The notes under the pieces: generated by a model
Database searches by the model: none
Told to the model about the DNA's origin: nothing
What the model saw: the letters and a program-made list of their open reading frames with translations, nothing else
Made by a program: the position numbers and the translations under genes
Source of the DNA: Diphasiastrum complanatum
Taxonomy: Eukaryota > Streptophyta > Lycopodiopsida > Lycopodiales > Lycopodiaceae
Assembly (NCBI GenBank): GCA_029204225.1
Contig: CM055106.1
Span: 49,920,908 to 49,984,907 of the forward strand
DNA: 64,000 bases
Direction of reading: 5' to 3'
Shown: positions 26,063 to 36,985 of the stretch, piece after piece
Layout: each line of letters opens with the position of its first letter
How positions within the stretch are numbered: position 1 is the first letter of the stretch

Positions 26063-26713
26063 TTTAGTATGTGGGGAACGTGCACGTTCGAAGCTCTTGG
26101 AAAGGCTATTCCATCGACGGTAGCATCAGACTAGAGCAATGGTAAGGATGAGGTATAGGATGGTCCGGGATGATCGGTGATACAAAGCCCTTTGATTCAG
26201 TGTGGTATGAAGCTGATTTGTAGAATTGAAGTAAAAAAAAAAAATTCCATCATATGCAGGCTACGAGGCAGCCTGCAGAGGGCCATGGATGGCCGTAGAA
26301 TAGCCAGGTGTAGGATCTGATTGATTTGTAGCAAGAAAGAACCTATAAACCATAGATATGGAGGTGAGAAGGTGGAGGAAAAGAGATAGAACATGGAAGG
26401 GTCGTGCATGCCCAGTTGGACCGGCGATAACGTTCCCAGGTCTCTTGTGCTTCCAAGGAACATGGTTCGGTGAGCTGGAAAGGCCACAACCGCAGGATGA
26501 AGATTAAGTAAGATCAACGGCCAGGATCAAAAGATCTAGATGCATTTGTGGGCTGTTAGATCCAGGGTGAAAGGGCCTGAAGGGGCTGAAGGCCAAGTTT
26601 GAAGAAATTTCAAAAAAAATCTTCAAAACGAAATGCTTGAATGGACCCGACTGGTGAATTTTGTGTTTGGATGCAGCCAAGGAAGATCTCACATGTGTGG
26701 TAGATGGGATATC
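26063..26713 (+). other. Leader/gag-side remnant into which NA-1 is inserted
   Basis: No intact frame. The sequence stops at the TATC target site of NA-1 and appears to resume at 31453. Confidence 0.4.
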
Positions 26714-27545
26714 TGTGCAAAAAGTACAAAAAGGACCAAGAGTAGATCCTAATCTGATCCTCAAGAGGGATTGGTTGTCAAATTACTTGATCTATCAATC
26801 TAATTGAGATTAAGATCAATCTAGATCAATTCTAGACACAAAATCCTAACAAGAACAATCATTAATTGAAGGTAGGTGTACTTTATGGTTTCACATATGT
26901 GAAACATTGTATGAGTACGGACTCCAACCTGAAAATCAAGTACACATTGATAGAACCTCAAAACAATCAAAACAAATGTAGACAAATGGAGAGAATCACT
27001 CAAAATTGCTTCCAAAACCAAGATTGGTGTCTCGCATTGATTATGGCCAAATGTGGCTCTATATATACAATAAGTGGCATCTCGTGGTACTGATCATCCC
27101 TCTGATCCCACATGTGTGAAGGTGCTTTGTCATATGATGATTCATCATGCAAAACTGACACTTGGACAAAACCTTCTGTTTTGAGCACTTTTGGTCCATT
27201 TTCCTTCTATATGGAGATCTACTTGGAAATCTTCTAGAAGTCAAAATTCGCCTACTTCAGCTTATTCCACACATGTGAGCTGTCCTCTACACATGGGATG
27301 TGACACCTAACCAAAGGATGTGGCTCATGCAATCAATAGATTGATGCCATGTGTCATATGTCTAGAAAACTAGTTTTTGGCCTTTTTACCCACTAGAACT
27401 TGAATTAAATCATATGTACAACCTATATGATTATGGTACATGACAAGTACACTATTTTCACACGTGGGAATAGGCTCCACACATGTGTAGTCATCTATAT
27501 ACAAGATTTTTGGCCTCTACCAAGCTTATTTTTGCATTTTTCACA
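26714..27545 (-). repeat. NA-1 3' LTR
   Basis: Starts TGTGCAAAAAGTAC and ends GCATTTTTCACA on the plus strand. On the minus strand it is preceded by TTTGAGGAG as a short PPT. It contains many CACATGTG/CACGTG palindromes. Confidence 0.93.
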
Positions 27546-27841
27546 CTCCTCAAAAATCTAGCTTGGTAAATCTAGCTTGATGGAAAACATGATGATCTTG
27601 AACTTGACTCCATGGGCTGAATTGGTCTTTGCTGGTTCAAAAGGTGTGAAGATCAGCCAATGAGCTTGATGTTGATCTGAAATCACCATATCCATGATAG
27701 TGCTTCTTTGATGTTGACATCTTTGATGAGCTTGAGAGCTTTGCACCATCCTAGCACCTCCAAAATTGATTCCTTCCAATTTTCATGTAGATGCTTGACC
27801 TTGAGGCTTGCTCCTTCACATGAGATATGCTCCTCTTTCCC

Positions 27842-28480
27842 TTAAAATGTGAGCCACATGGGTTCAACCATGTTTCTTGAGTTTCTTTTTGGAATCACAA
27901 CTTGAGAAGGTCTCTCCTCCTCAATCCTTGGCACACTTGAACCTTGAGATGATTCTTTAAGATCCTCTTCATGGTGCTCCTTCTTGATGGAAATCCGAGA
28001 CCTCCATGTCTCATAATGATCACAACAACTATGACCAAACAATATGCACTTCCTATGATTATCAAAATTACTTATGCTAGAAACATAAGTCCAAAAATCA
28101 CCACAACTTGGAATGATTTTTCTAATATTGAAATCAAAAGGCATTTCCATCTCAATAAGGCTAACTACTTGCTTATGGATATAAGTGTCCACTTTGGATG
28201 CTTCACTTATTCTCATAAAAAGTTTACAACTTGCCTTTAAGATTGAAAACTTACAATTTTCATCTTTATGAATGAGCACATCATTCATGATCTTATTGAA
28301 ACCAAAAGATCCTACATTATGAAGATATTTCCATTTCCTTGACTTCATAACTAATGTAAGCTTACATGGAAAACATATTTTGCTATCTTTTAAGGCATCA
28401 CACTCAACTAGCATTGCCTTAAGCCACCTTTGAGATACAAAAATCTCTTCAAAGCAAATTGGTTCTTCATAAGTTGACAT
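27842..28480 (-). pseudogene. NA-1 interior frame 2: unknown sequence between Copia pre-RT landmarks
   Basis: 212 open codons. The start STYEEPICFEEIFVSQRW and KAMLVECDAL match the usual Copia text at the RT entry. The end (PRIEEERPSQVVIPKRNSR, NMVEPMWLTF) matches the Ser/Arg linker that normally precedes it. The order of these two landmarks is therefore reversed relative to an ordinary Copia polyprotein, with about 140 unrecognised residues between them (FGFNKIMNDVLIHKDENC, EMPFDFNIRKIIPSCG). No RT catalytic box is present. Confidence 0.6.
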
Positions 28481-29046
28481 GATTCATTTTGTGATTGCTG
28501 CTCCTTTTTCTTGATTGATTTCTCTTGGATCATAACAATAAGTTTGAACTTGTCCAAAGTTCCAAGCAAAATACTTTCCAAGGACATAAAATAGATCCAA
28601 GTTACTTTCATGAAAGTGACATCTATCTTTGCATCTTGAACCAAACAATGCACTTCCAAATGAAAAATTTCAAAAGATTTGACATGTGTTGTGATGGACT
28701 CTTGAAGACAAATCTTGCAAGTCCTTGTGAGACTCCAAGCCTCATTCACCTTTCCACAAAGGAAATACCTTTCCTTGTACTTGTCCTTCTTGTATTTGCA
28801 TTTTGAACTTGAAGCTCCATCCTTCACCTCGGACCCCTTGGTTTGGTTCTGCTTGGATGGATTGGTCTTCTTTTTGTAGCATCTTGAGAAAAAATATCCT
28901 CCCTTGCCACAAAGGTTGCAATCAGGATCCTTTCTTTCCTTCAATAGGATGCCACCTATTGATGCCATGTGAATAAAAAACTGTGATATGATTCTACAAA
29001 TGTAATTTGTGACTTTCAAGAGACTAGATTTGAACATCTTTAACAA
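28408..29046 (-). pseudogene. NA-1 interior frame 1: damaged nucleocapsid finger and unknown sequence
   Basis: Carries CNLCGKGGYFFSRC, a CCHC finger in which the His is replaced by Tyr, followed by a Lys-rich stretch. A Cys-containing piece (CGKVNEAWSLTRTC) and unrecognised residues follow. It overlaps the next frame by about 70 nt in another register. No protease DSG box is seen. Confidence 0.6.
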
Positions 29047-30603
29047 TCTAGAATGATCTACAAAAGATCTAGCTCACAAACCTAAGAATCAATCTTCAAA
29101 CTAATGACTAGTCACTTGGAAACTTTGATTTGATCACTAGGACAAAAGCACACAATCTTTGAATCAAATCACAAAATAAATCAGATCCAATCTCCTATTG
29201 GACTCATTAAATACTAATGACTCTTTCTTTTGAAAGTTGAAATGGATATGAAAAAGATTTGACACCTAGATTTTCCTTTTCACTTGACTAGTTCTCTCAA
29301 CACTTGAGATTCTTGAACAAAAGATGGGTTTTGTTTCAAATACATGAAAATCAAACTTAATCACTTCTTTTGGACTCACTCTTGACCCAAATAATCTCAC
29401 TCTTGAGATTTAGAATGAATTTGATTTGATGAAAACAAACTATACCACCAATTTTTCACAAAGCTTAAAAATTAGACAACTAGAGATTCACAAAGATCTC
29501 AACCATACATGAATACTCAAATATGGACTCCTCATTTTAGACATCAAATGGGATCACAAATTGACCCTCACACTCTCACAAAGAAAGTTGAATAGAACTA
29601 ATTTGAGTTTCATACATACTATGTCAATTTTTGCTCAATAAATTGAATTCAATCACTCCTATTGGATTCCACCAATTACTCTACCTTTTAAGACTTGGAA
29701 TGAAATTCAAAATCAAACGTTGTGATTTTTCTCACTAAGATATTGTGTTTCAAAGAGCTAATGCCACTTAGAAAGATTTGATCACCTAGGATAATACAAA
29801 TTCTCCACCAATAACAACACAAAATGAGGTTCTAGATCTTGCCTTCTACAAAGGAAGGAACTCTTAGAAAATTGGATCTCTCTCTACACATTTGCCATAG
29901 ACACCTTAATGACTCTTTTCAAACCACACAAACACTCAAACAAATTGAGTAGGATTGAATAATGTGACTTGGATCTCAATCTCTTTTCTAGAACTCTCAA
30001 TTTAAGCCAATCTATGTCAAATTCTACAAAAGATTTGCATAGATGCTCTATATGCACTAGAAACTCTCAAAGGTTTTACTTGGAGGATAGATCCAAGGAT
30101 GTTTTCTAGCAAATTGATGCTTCTAAACTTGACCCTATCACTCTTGAACAAATCTAGAGTGATGGCACAATGGATTTCAACCTCTCACCTTGCATATCAC
30201 TCCTTAATCTATGATTTTTAGCAAAATCTCTCTCAACTTCAACATGCACTCAAAAAATCAGAGATAATCAATCAATGCACCTAATTCAAGCTTCAAATTC
30301 AATTTCTTGGCTGATTTAATCCAAGAACTAATCAAGGGATTAGATTCTCTATAGAAAATGCTTGATTTTGCACCAAAAATCTCTCAAATTGGGTGTTTGA
30401 GTCAAATTGTACAAAACCGGAGCTGTACGGCCTCACACGTGTGAAAAGGGTTCCTACAGCCCACAACAAGTTCTGGTCCAAAAATTTTGAGAATATCTAT
30501 CAAATCCAACTCGTTACCCAAAATTTGACTAGTTTCCAAAAACTGCTAATTTTGGCTTTGATTTGGATTAACCCTATCAATTTCAACAAAACCTCTTGTA
30601 CTA
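29047..30603 (-). other. NA-1 leader / lost gag region
   Basis: 1.5 kb between PBS and the finger remnant with no gag frame. It is AT-rich, with many CTCACAC-, TTGATTT- and AATCTC-type words. Confidence 0.6.
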
Positions 30604-30616
30604 GGCTCTGATACCA
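30604..30616 (-). promoter_or_regulatory. NA-1 primer-binding site
   Basis: The minus strand reads TGGTATCAGAGCC directly inside the right LTR, matching initiator tRNA-Met. Confidence 0.92.
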
Positions 30617-31452
30617 TGTGCAAAAAGTACAAAAAGGACCAAGAGTAGATCCTAATCTGATCCTCAAGAGGGATTGGTTGTCAGATTACTTGATCTATCA
30701 ATCTAATTGAGATTAAGATCAATCTGGATCAATTCTAGACACAAAATCCTAACAAGAACAATCATTAATTGCAGGTAGGTGTACTTTATGGTTTCACACG
30801 TGTGAAACACTGTATGAGTACGGACTCCAACCTGAAAATCAAGTACACATTGATAGAATCTCAAAACAATCAAAACAAATGTAGACATTTAAATGGAGAG
30901 AATCACTCAAAATTGCTTCCAAAACCAAGATTGCTGTCTCACATTGATTATGGCCAAATGTGGCTCTATATATACAATAAGTGGGATCTCGTGGTACTGA
31001 TCATCCCTCTGATCCCACATGTGTGAAGGTGCTTTGTCATATGATGATTCATCATGCAAAACTGACACTTGGACAAAACCTTCTATTTTGAGCACTTTTG
31101 GTCCATTTTCCTTCTATATGGAGATCTACTTGGAAATCTTCTAGAAGTCAAAATTCGCCTACTTCAGCTTATTCCACACATGTGAGCTATCCTCTACACA
31201 TGGGATATGACACCTGACCAAAGGATGCGGCTCATGCAATCAATAGATTGATGCCATGTGTCATATGTCTAAAAAACTAGTTTTTGGCCTTTTTACCCAC
31301 TAGAACTTGAATTAAATCATATGTACAACCTATATGATTATGGTACATGACAAGTACACTATTTTCACACGGGGGAACAGGCTCCACACATGTGTAATCA
31401 TCTATATACAAGATTTTTGGCCTCTACCAAGCTTATTTTTGCATTTTTCACA
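30617..31452 (-). repeat. NA-1 5' LTR
   Basis: Same limits and ends as the left copy, with a 4-bp insertion (ACATTTAAATGG against ACAAATGG). Followed by TATC of the duplicated target site, then a 280-bp non-coding strip before NA-2. Confidence 0.93.
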
Positions 31453-31732
31453 TATCAACGCACAACATTGGTGAGAGACTTGGAGGTGATATTGAAGTGA
31501 GCATCTATTTGGATATTCTCAGGAGGAAACATGTAGTAGGGATTGTTTCGAGATTCCACTTGGATATGTATGGGGAGAATATAGGTAAAAGCACATGTGG
31601 GATACGTGGACATGATCGGTATTGTAAGTTACTTTTCTTGAGTCTGATTGTGTGGCTCATTAATTAATAAGATTTGGCTATTATAAGAAATTTGATAAAG
31701 CTAGATGTCAATGCAAAGCTACAAGTGGAATG

Positions 31733-32097
31733 TGTGAAGGATTTCAGATCATTCAAGATCCAATCCAAGTCCCAAATCTTTGGTTACAATAAGGAGCAAA
31801 CCAACAATCCTGCCAATGTAGAAAAATCAGCATCTACATACAAAATGAGATGCAAACTCTAAGAGATATTGATCAAACATGAACCAAAACATAAAATATG
31901 TTTTTTTTTTGTACAATTACAGTACCCTACTGTATTTCACACGTGTGTAACCGAGAATTGCAATAAATGATCATTCTACACATAGAATTGCAAGATAACA
32001 CCAAGATAGTGCACCAATGAGTAGTAGAACCCAAAGATAACCATGTATAATGATGAAATGAGAGAGAGAAGGGAGAAGATGTGTCTCTCCACGAGTT
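31733..32097 (-). repeat. NA-2 3' LTR, inner part deleted
   Basis: Matches 35266-35630 almost base for base (TGTGAAGGATTTCAG to CTCCACGAGTT), then departs. Contains TTTCACACGTGTG. Confidence 0.92.
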
Positions 32098-33762
32098 GTC
32101 CAAATTGGATGCTTCACTATTTCTTACATCAATTTTACACATCAAGATATAACTAGAACATGAAGAACCAAATAGAATGTGAATGAAATGATTCCTCCAT
32201 GTTTCAAACTTTGAACTCTCTGGAAAATTACAACAACCAAACAATAAATGTGAGTGATGACCATTTGCTTGTTTGTCTCCTCCAACTTTGTCCTTTCTTG
32301 ATATGTCTCCACCATAAAACTCCATGAATGAGCCTCCATCTCCATCTTGCCACAAGAAACCATCAAACCTTGGAAATCCATGAATAGGTGAGTACATTAA
32401 TGATGCAAATCCAGCGCCAAATGACTCCATAAACCAAGTAGGTTGCACTAGTCCATCTTCAAGATCTACTTGACACAAGAAAATGACCATGAATTCACCA
32501 AAAATTGACAATCTCCAAGTATTGGCAGCAAGTAGCTCAACACTTGAGAACTTGATCATGGATGAGTGATATAATGAGCCTCCATTAGCCTCATTTACAT
32601 CAGCAAAACCAGCCAAGAATGCTAGTACAACTCCAACAATAAGATATTGCAAGACAATGTAGCTAGTTTGTCCATATCTTGACAATTTGCACACATCCAC
32701 ATGAAATAGCTCAAACATGAGATAGAACAAGTAAAGTAAACTTGAACAAAACTTCATTGCTGCTCCTTTGACCTTACTTGAGTCTTCAATAAGCTGCAAA
32801 AACAGATCCATAACATCTTTGCCAAATAACCTTCCTTTGATGCTCTTGACTAGCTCCAAATTGCAACCTTTCCTTTTGTGTTGTTGAAGCCCTTTGAGAC
32901 CAACCTCTTGATCTTCCTCTTGATCATCAAAGTCATTGAACAAACTTTGTTTTCCAGATCCATTACTTGCTTTTCCATTATGAGAAACATGAGACCCAAT
33001 ATCCACTTGCATAGCATCATCTACACAAGAAAATTCTTCAAAACATGTGAATAAAGCAAAGTGTGTCGCTTCCATTTGCTTACCTTTCTCTTGATCATCA
33101 AAGATATCAAAGATATGAATATCTTCAGACTTGAACCTTTGAAAATACTCCCTCTCAAACATATGATCTAGATCCAACAAGATCTCATCAATGCTTGATC
33201 TCGAATTTCCACAAAGGTTAGTGAAAACAATGTCACCAATGTCACCATCATAAATCAAAAGATAGATTCCAAACTTTCCATCCAACATGAAGTAGAGTAG
33301 GTGAAGATGAGTATCAGACCTAAGAAATCCAGCCCTCTTGAATTCATACAGAACCTCAATAAGCTCACCAATGAGATCTCCCTTGTCTTGAAGAAATTGC
33401 CTCTTGATTTGTTCCATGTAGTCTTCTCCAACCAACCTTTTGCCATCTCGATCATGAGTGATCAATTCACAATCATAGAATCCTTTGAGTTGATGAAGAG
33501 ATGTGAGATCCATGCCTTGGATCTTTCCAAGAACCAATCTTCCATTGCTCTTTCCTTCATAAGACTCCCTCTTAATGATTGCATCATAAGAAGTAGAAAC
33601 CTCAAAAACATTAGAAGCCATGAAAAATATGATTAGTACCTTCAACATAAGGATGATTGAAGTACTCTCTTTTTTCAAACAAGAACTTCTATTCAATGTT
33701 TTAGGTAATGGATCATAGGATAATGATTCTTCCTCACTATCATTCACAATGACATCATTCAA
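31927..33762 (-). CDS. NA-2 611-codon chimeric open frame of unknown function
   Basis: Uninterrupted from MNDVIVNDSEEESLS to a stop inside the LTR. Seen in order: an acidic/Ser start; a hydrophobic segment (IILMLKVLIIFFMA, about residues 36-49) that could be a signal anchor; a stretch with EIL.DLDHMFEREYFQRF; QMEATHFALFTCFEEFSCVDDA, which resembles the Copia linker just before RT; the module shared with 24353-24862 (CKLSRYGQTSYI, VVLAFLAGFADVNEA, FMEFYGGDISRKDK); and about 55 residues that are LTR translation. There is no integrase or RT catalytic motif. It may be a captured gene, a fused non-coding filler, or an ORF kept by chance. Confidence 0.5.
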   Translation of the reverse strand: MNDVIVNDSEEESLSYDPLPKTLNRSSCLKKESTSIILMLKVLIIFFMASNVFEVSTSYDAIIKRESYEGKSNGRLVLGKIQGMDLTSLHQLKGFYDCELITHDRDGKRLVGEDYMEQIKRQFLQDKGDLIGELIEVLYEFKRAGFLRSDTHLHLLYFMLDGKFGIYLLIYDGDIGDIVFTNLCGNSRSSIDEILLDLDHMFEREYFQRFKSEDIHIFDIFDDQEKGKQMEATHFALFTCFEEFSCVDDAMQVDIGSHVSHNGKASNGSGKQSLFNDFDDQEEDQEVGLKGLQQHKRKGCNLELVKSIKGRLFGKDVMDLFLQLIEDSSKVKGAAMKFCSSLLYLFYLMFELFHVDVCKLSRYGQTSYIVLQYLIVGVVLAFLAGFADVNEANGGSLYHSSMIKFSSVELLAANTWRLSIFGEFMVIFLCQVDLEDGLVQPTWFMESFGAGFASLMYSPIHGFPRFDGFLWQDGDGGSFMEFYGGDISRKDKVGGDKQANGHHSHLLFGCCNFPESSKFETWRNHFIHILFGSSCSSYILMCKIDVRNSEASNLDNSWRDTSSPFSLSFHHYTWLSLGSTTHWCTILVLSCNSMCRMIIYCNSRLHTCEIQ

Positions 33763-34399
33763 AGTAATCCTACATTGAACTCTTCACATACTTCTCTTCT
33801 TCTTGACTTGTGACTATCTTCCTCACCAAGTCTCTTGATAGAACCATTTGATGTACTCTCTTTATGAAGACATGTGACTCCACTTGCTGGAAAAATGACT
33901 TTATTGGAATCATAACAAAAGAATGTAGAAGAACCACCTCCTTCATGCATGCACCTAGCAACATCCTTTTCCATTTGAGCAAAGAAATCATTAACAACAA
34001 TCTTTTCCAAGGAAGAACCTTCACCTCCATTGATGAAGTTAGCTCTTTCCTTACCTTTTGCATGCTTGCACTTGCCATGAAGAACCATTGAAACACCATC
34101 ATTATCCTCAAGACTAGCCAAGTTAGCACAAAGATGAACATCTCCAAAAAGCATATTAGATCTTGACCTAACTTTACCATGTATCCTTTCTCTATCATTT
34201 GATCAACACTTAACAGATTCTTTGAAACTGAAGGAATGTAAAGAAAACCATCAAGTCTTGCTTTCCTATTAGTAGAGAGACAAATAGGAATTGAACCAAT
34301 ACCTTCAATCACACACTCACCACCATTGGCCATGTGAATTGCTTTCTTGGCTCCATCATAAGTGACCAAAGAAGTAAAGAACTCCTTGTGACTAGTCAT
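33759..34399 (-). pseudogene. NA-2 protease tail and unknown acidic/Cys segment
   Basis: Reads HKEFFTSLVTYDGAKKAIHM, GIGSIPICLS and LYIPSVSKNLLSVDQMIEKG, the second half of a Copia aspartic protease. The DSGAS active-site half is missing. After a frame change, unrecognised text follows (NMLFGDVHLCANLASLED, VSMVLHGKCKHAKGKERA). Faintly similar text lies near 48.4 kb. Confidence 0.65.
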
Positions 34400-34419
34400 G
34401 TGTTTAGCTTCTTAAAAGC

Positions 34420-34732
34420 TTCCCAAGCCTCCAAAGATGATGTGCACTTACCAACTTCCTTGAGAAGTTCATTGGTAACATTCATCTTAATCATGTGTAG
34501 AGCTTTCTTTGCTCTCTTGTCATACCTCACTTGACACACCTGCAACAATCTCCATCAACTCATTCATCTCCAATAAGGACTCCATCCTCACCTTCCAAGT
34601 AAAATAGTTGATTGAGATAAGCCTATCATTGCTCTCCAACATAAATCCACCACTTGTAGCCATGTTGAAGTGACCTAATCTTCTTCTTTCAACCTGTTCC
34701 AATGCACAAAGCACTCTCTTGAATGTCAACAA
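34420..34732 (-). pseudogene. NA-2 gag head
   Basis: Starts within the frame containing MATSGGFMLESNDRLISIN and YFTWKVRMESLLEMNELM, the N-terminal gag pattern also seen in Copia-A (NYAMWKIRMESLL). It continues in another frame to CTSSLEAWEAFKKL, the UBN2 motif. It then joins the protease tail near 34400, so the finger and protease active site are deleted. Confidence 0.75.
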
Positions 34733-35253
34733 ATGAACTCAAGAAGAAATCACAAAGATATGGAACCTCTCAAATCTCTTCTAGCACTTCTAACTAGAAA
34801 ATCAACACATAGAATAGTGAAATCTTGATCAACCTATGATCTATCCTCAACCTAATGATTCTTGCCACTTCCTAAGATTGAAACACACTCAAATGAAGTT
34901 CAGTAACCTCACAAACTAGAGATCCAATCAAAATTAGGGTTTTGACAAAATCACAAAAAATTGAATATCTCAAATTCTACATGCAATTTTTAGAAACTCG
35001 GTATATCTTCTTGTAGATTCCAATGAGACCTTCCTAATGCACCAAAAATCATCTAGTTCCAGTAAGCCAAGTGTGAAATTGGAATTGATCAAGTATATAA
35101 CCCTATATTGAGTTTTGACCTACAAAAGATCAATTCTACACATGCAAAAATGCTGATTTTTTAGTAGAGATCAATCTAACATGCTCTAGCATTGGTAACT
35201 CCTCCAAATCCTTGCTAAAGATGGCTGATCCATTCATAACTTGAAACACAAGA
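34733..35253 (-). other. NA-2 leader
   Basis: Non-coding sequence between PBS and gag head. No motif. Confidence 0.6.
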
Positions 35254-35265
35254 GCTTTGATACCA
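35254..35265 (-). promoter_or_regulatory. NA-2 primer-binding site (one mismatch)
   Basis: The minus strand reads TGGTATCAAAGC immediately inside the LTR, one base from the tRNA-Met type consensus. Confidence 0.8.
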
Positions 35266-35919
35266 TGTGAAGGATTTCAGATCATTCAAGATCCAATCCA
35301 AGTCCCAAATCTTTGGTTACAATAAGGAGCAAACCAACAATCATGCCAATGTAAAAAAATCAGCATCTACATACAAAATGAGATGCAAACTCTAAGAGAT
35401 ATTGATCAAACATGAACAAAAACATAAAATATGTTTTCTTTCTATACAATTACAGTACCCTACTATATTTCACACGTGTGGAACCGAAAATAGCAATAAA
35501 TGATCATTCTACACATAGAATTGCAAGATAACACCAAGATAGTGCACCAATGAGTAGTAGAACCCAAAGAGAACCATGTATAATGATGAAATGAGAGAGA
35601 GAAGAGAGAAGATGTGTCTCTCCACGAGTTACATCCTTCTATAGAGTTTTCAAACCCTATTTGGCCACTTGGCTTTCCCTCCAGAATGTAAACCCTACTA
35701 TTTTTGGGTCTAGATTCAATGTACCCAAAGTTCAAATTTGAATCTCTCTCAAACTCGACTACCAACTTTCCCATACTTTCCAAAAGTGTTTATTGAATGT
35801 AGTTTAAACTAATATAACTACAAAAAGTTTATCTCTAAGTCTAAAATGAGTTTTGGCCTCTTATTGACAATTTACCAAAATGTGACTAAACTAGACTAAA
35901 CTAGTTGAAATCTCTCACA
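35266..35919 (-). repeat. NA-2 5' LTR
   Basis: Begins TGTGAAGG. The first 365 bp are supported by the left copy. The outer end at CTCACA (35919) is chosen because it gives CA at the end and a near-match target duplication. Confidence 0.75.
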
Positions 35920-36985
35920 GCATGTACTTTGTGAGAAACACGACTTCAGATAAATGGTAAAGTTTTTTTGAAGGTTGCTAGCATGGCGTAGTCCAATGCT
36001 TGGAATGCAAGTTAGGAATAATCCGTGTGGACATCAGCTAGAGCTTGAATGTGGGATGCCAATCTATTTTTTGAGCCAAGAGGTGAATCAGACTTGTTGC
36101 CTATAGGAAAAACGTAAGATACCTTGGAAGCCAGTTCTAGGATAAAGAACTGATGGTGTTGATACATTATGGAGGCATTATGTTTGCTGATCAAGATCTA
36201 TTATAGATGGATGGATGGTGAATGGACCTACTTCAGTGGAACCATACCTTGCATTGGTAAGAGAGATTAGTCTCTATGATCTACTGGAGGCATATTGTTG
36301 CAGCGGCATGGACTTCATGGTGCACACAAGATGTGTGCATGGTCAGAAATGCAGTAGGAGTCAATACTTTGATTGACATTGATGGAGTGCTATCTACCAT
36401 CAGGGGCATTGGTAAGCCATCTCTTTGATACTTTTATGCATTAGCTGTATTAGCAAGTGTGTAGGCTTGGCATTGGATGCTTGAACCTAGACGGTTCATG
36501 ATCTTTTGGAGTGAGATCAGGGAAGCCTAGTCAAAGTCATGTGAAGCCATTTTACCTCATTAGACCAAGAATGAGGAGACATAACTCTCAAGTATGGTGA
36601 GTTGGATGTTATGGTAAGGGAGCCCACTTGACTTATAGGTTAAAGCTTGCTAGCTTGTTTTTTGTGAATAGTCCAAGTTGATATGTGATCCATATCTTTG
36701 TGGATGCTTGTCAAAGCGTGTAACCTACAGGAGAAAGCTCGTGAGATGTAGGGGATTTGTCAGAGTCTTGGGAAGACATGTATGTCAGTAAGGGAGTCGG
36801 ATTTACATGAGCATGTCCAGTTGAGTACATTCGGAACATGATCCATCAAACATGTCGGTTCTTCGACAAGAGGTCTAGAAGCAAGTGCGGAGATTTGTTT
36901 GACATATTTGGATGCGGCTGCGACTTCATCTAACCCATTGGATTCAATGAACACCGATGCTGTTATGACTCCATTATCGAGTCTA
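35920..36985. other. Non-coding stretch, perhaps leader/gag start of the following Copia
   Basis: No domain-bearing frame until gag-like text near 36990. Confidence 0.4.

Larger units (their letters stand above)
26714..31452 (-). mobile_element. NA-1: non-autonomous Copia-derived LTR element with intact ends
   Basis: Two near-identical LTRs of about 832 and 836 bp flank a 3-kb interior. The ends are TGTG...CACA and both sides show TATC (26710-26713 and 31453-31456), a target-site duplication. A tRNA-Met type PBS lies inside the right LTR on the minus strand, which sets orientation. The interior has a zinc-finger remnant and pre-RT landmarks but no integrase or RT catalytic core. By eye the LTRs differ at roughly 20 sites plus a 4-bp indel, so insertion was fairly recent compared with its neighbours. 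Confidence 0.9.
31733..35919 (-). mobile_element. NA-2: non-autonomous Copia-derived LTR element with a long chimeric open frame
   Basis: The right LTR starts TGTGAAGG at 35266, next to a PBS-like TGGTATCAAAGC on the minus strand. A 365-bp copy of the LTR lies at 31733-32097. Probable outer limits are flanked by GAATG (31728-31732) and GCATG (35920-35924), a 5-bp duplication with one mismatch. The interior holds a gag head fused to a protease tail, then unknown sequence, then a 611-codon frame. The left LTR lacks its inner 290 bp, and the long frame runs across that deletion into the LTR. Confidence 0.82.
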
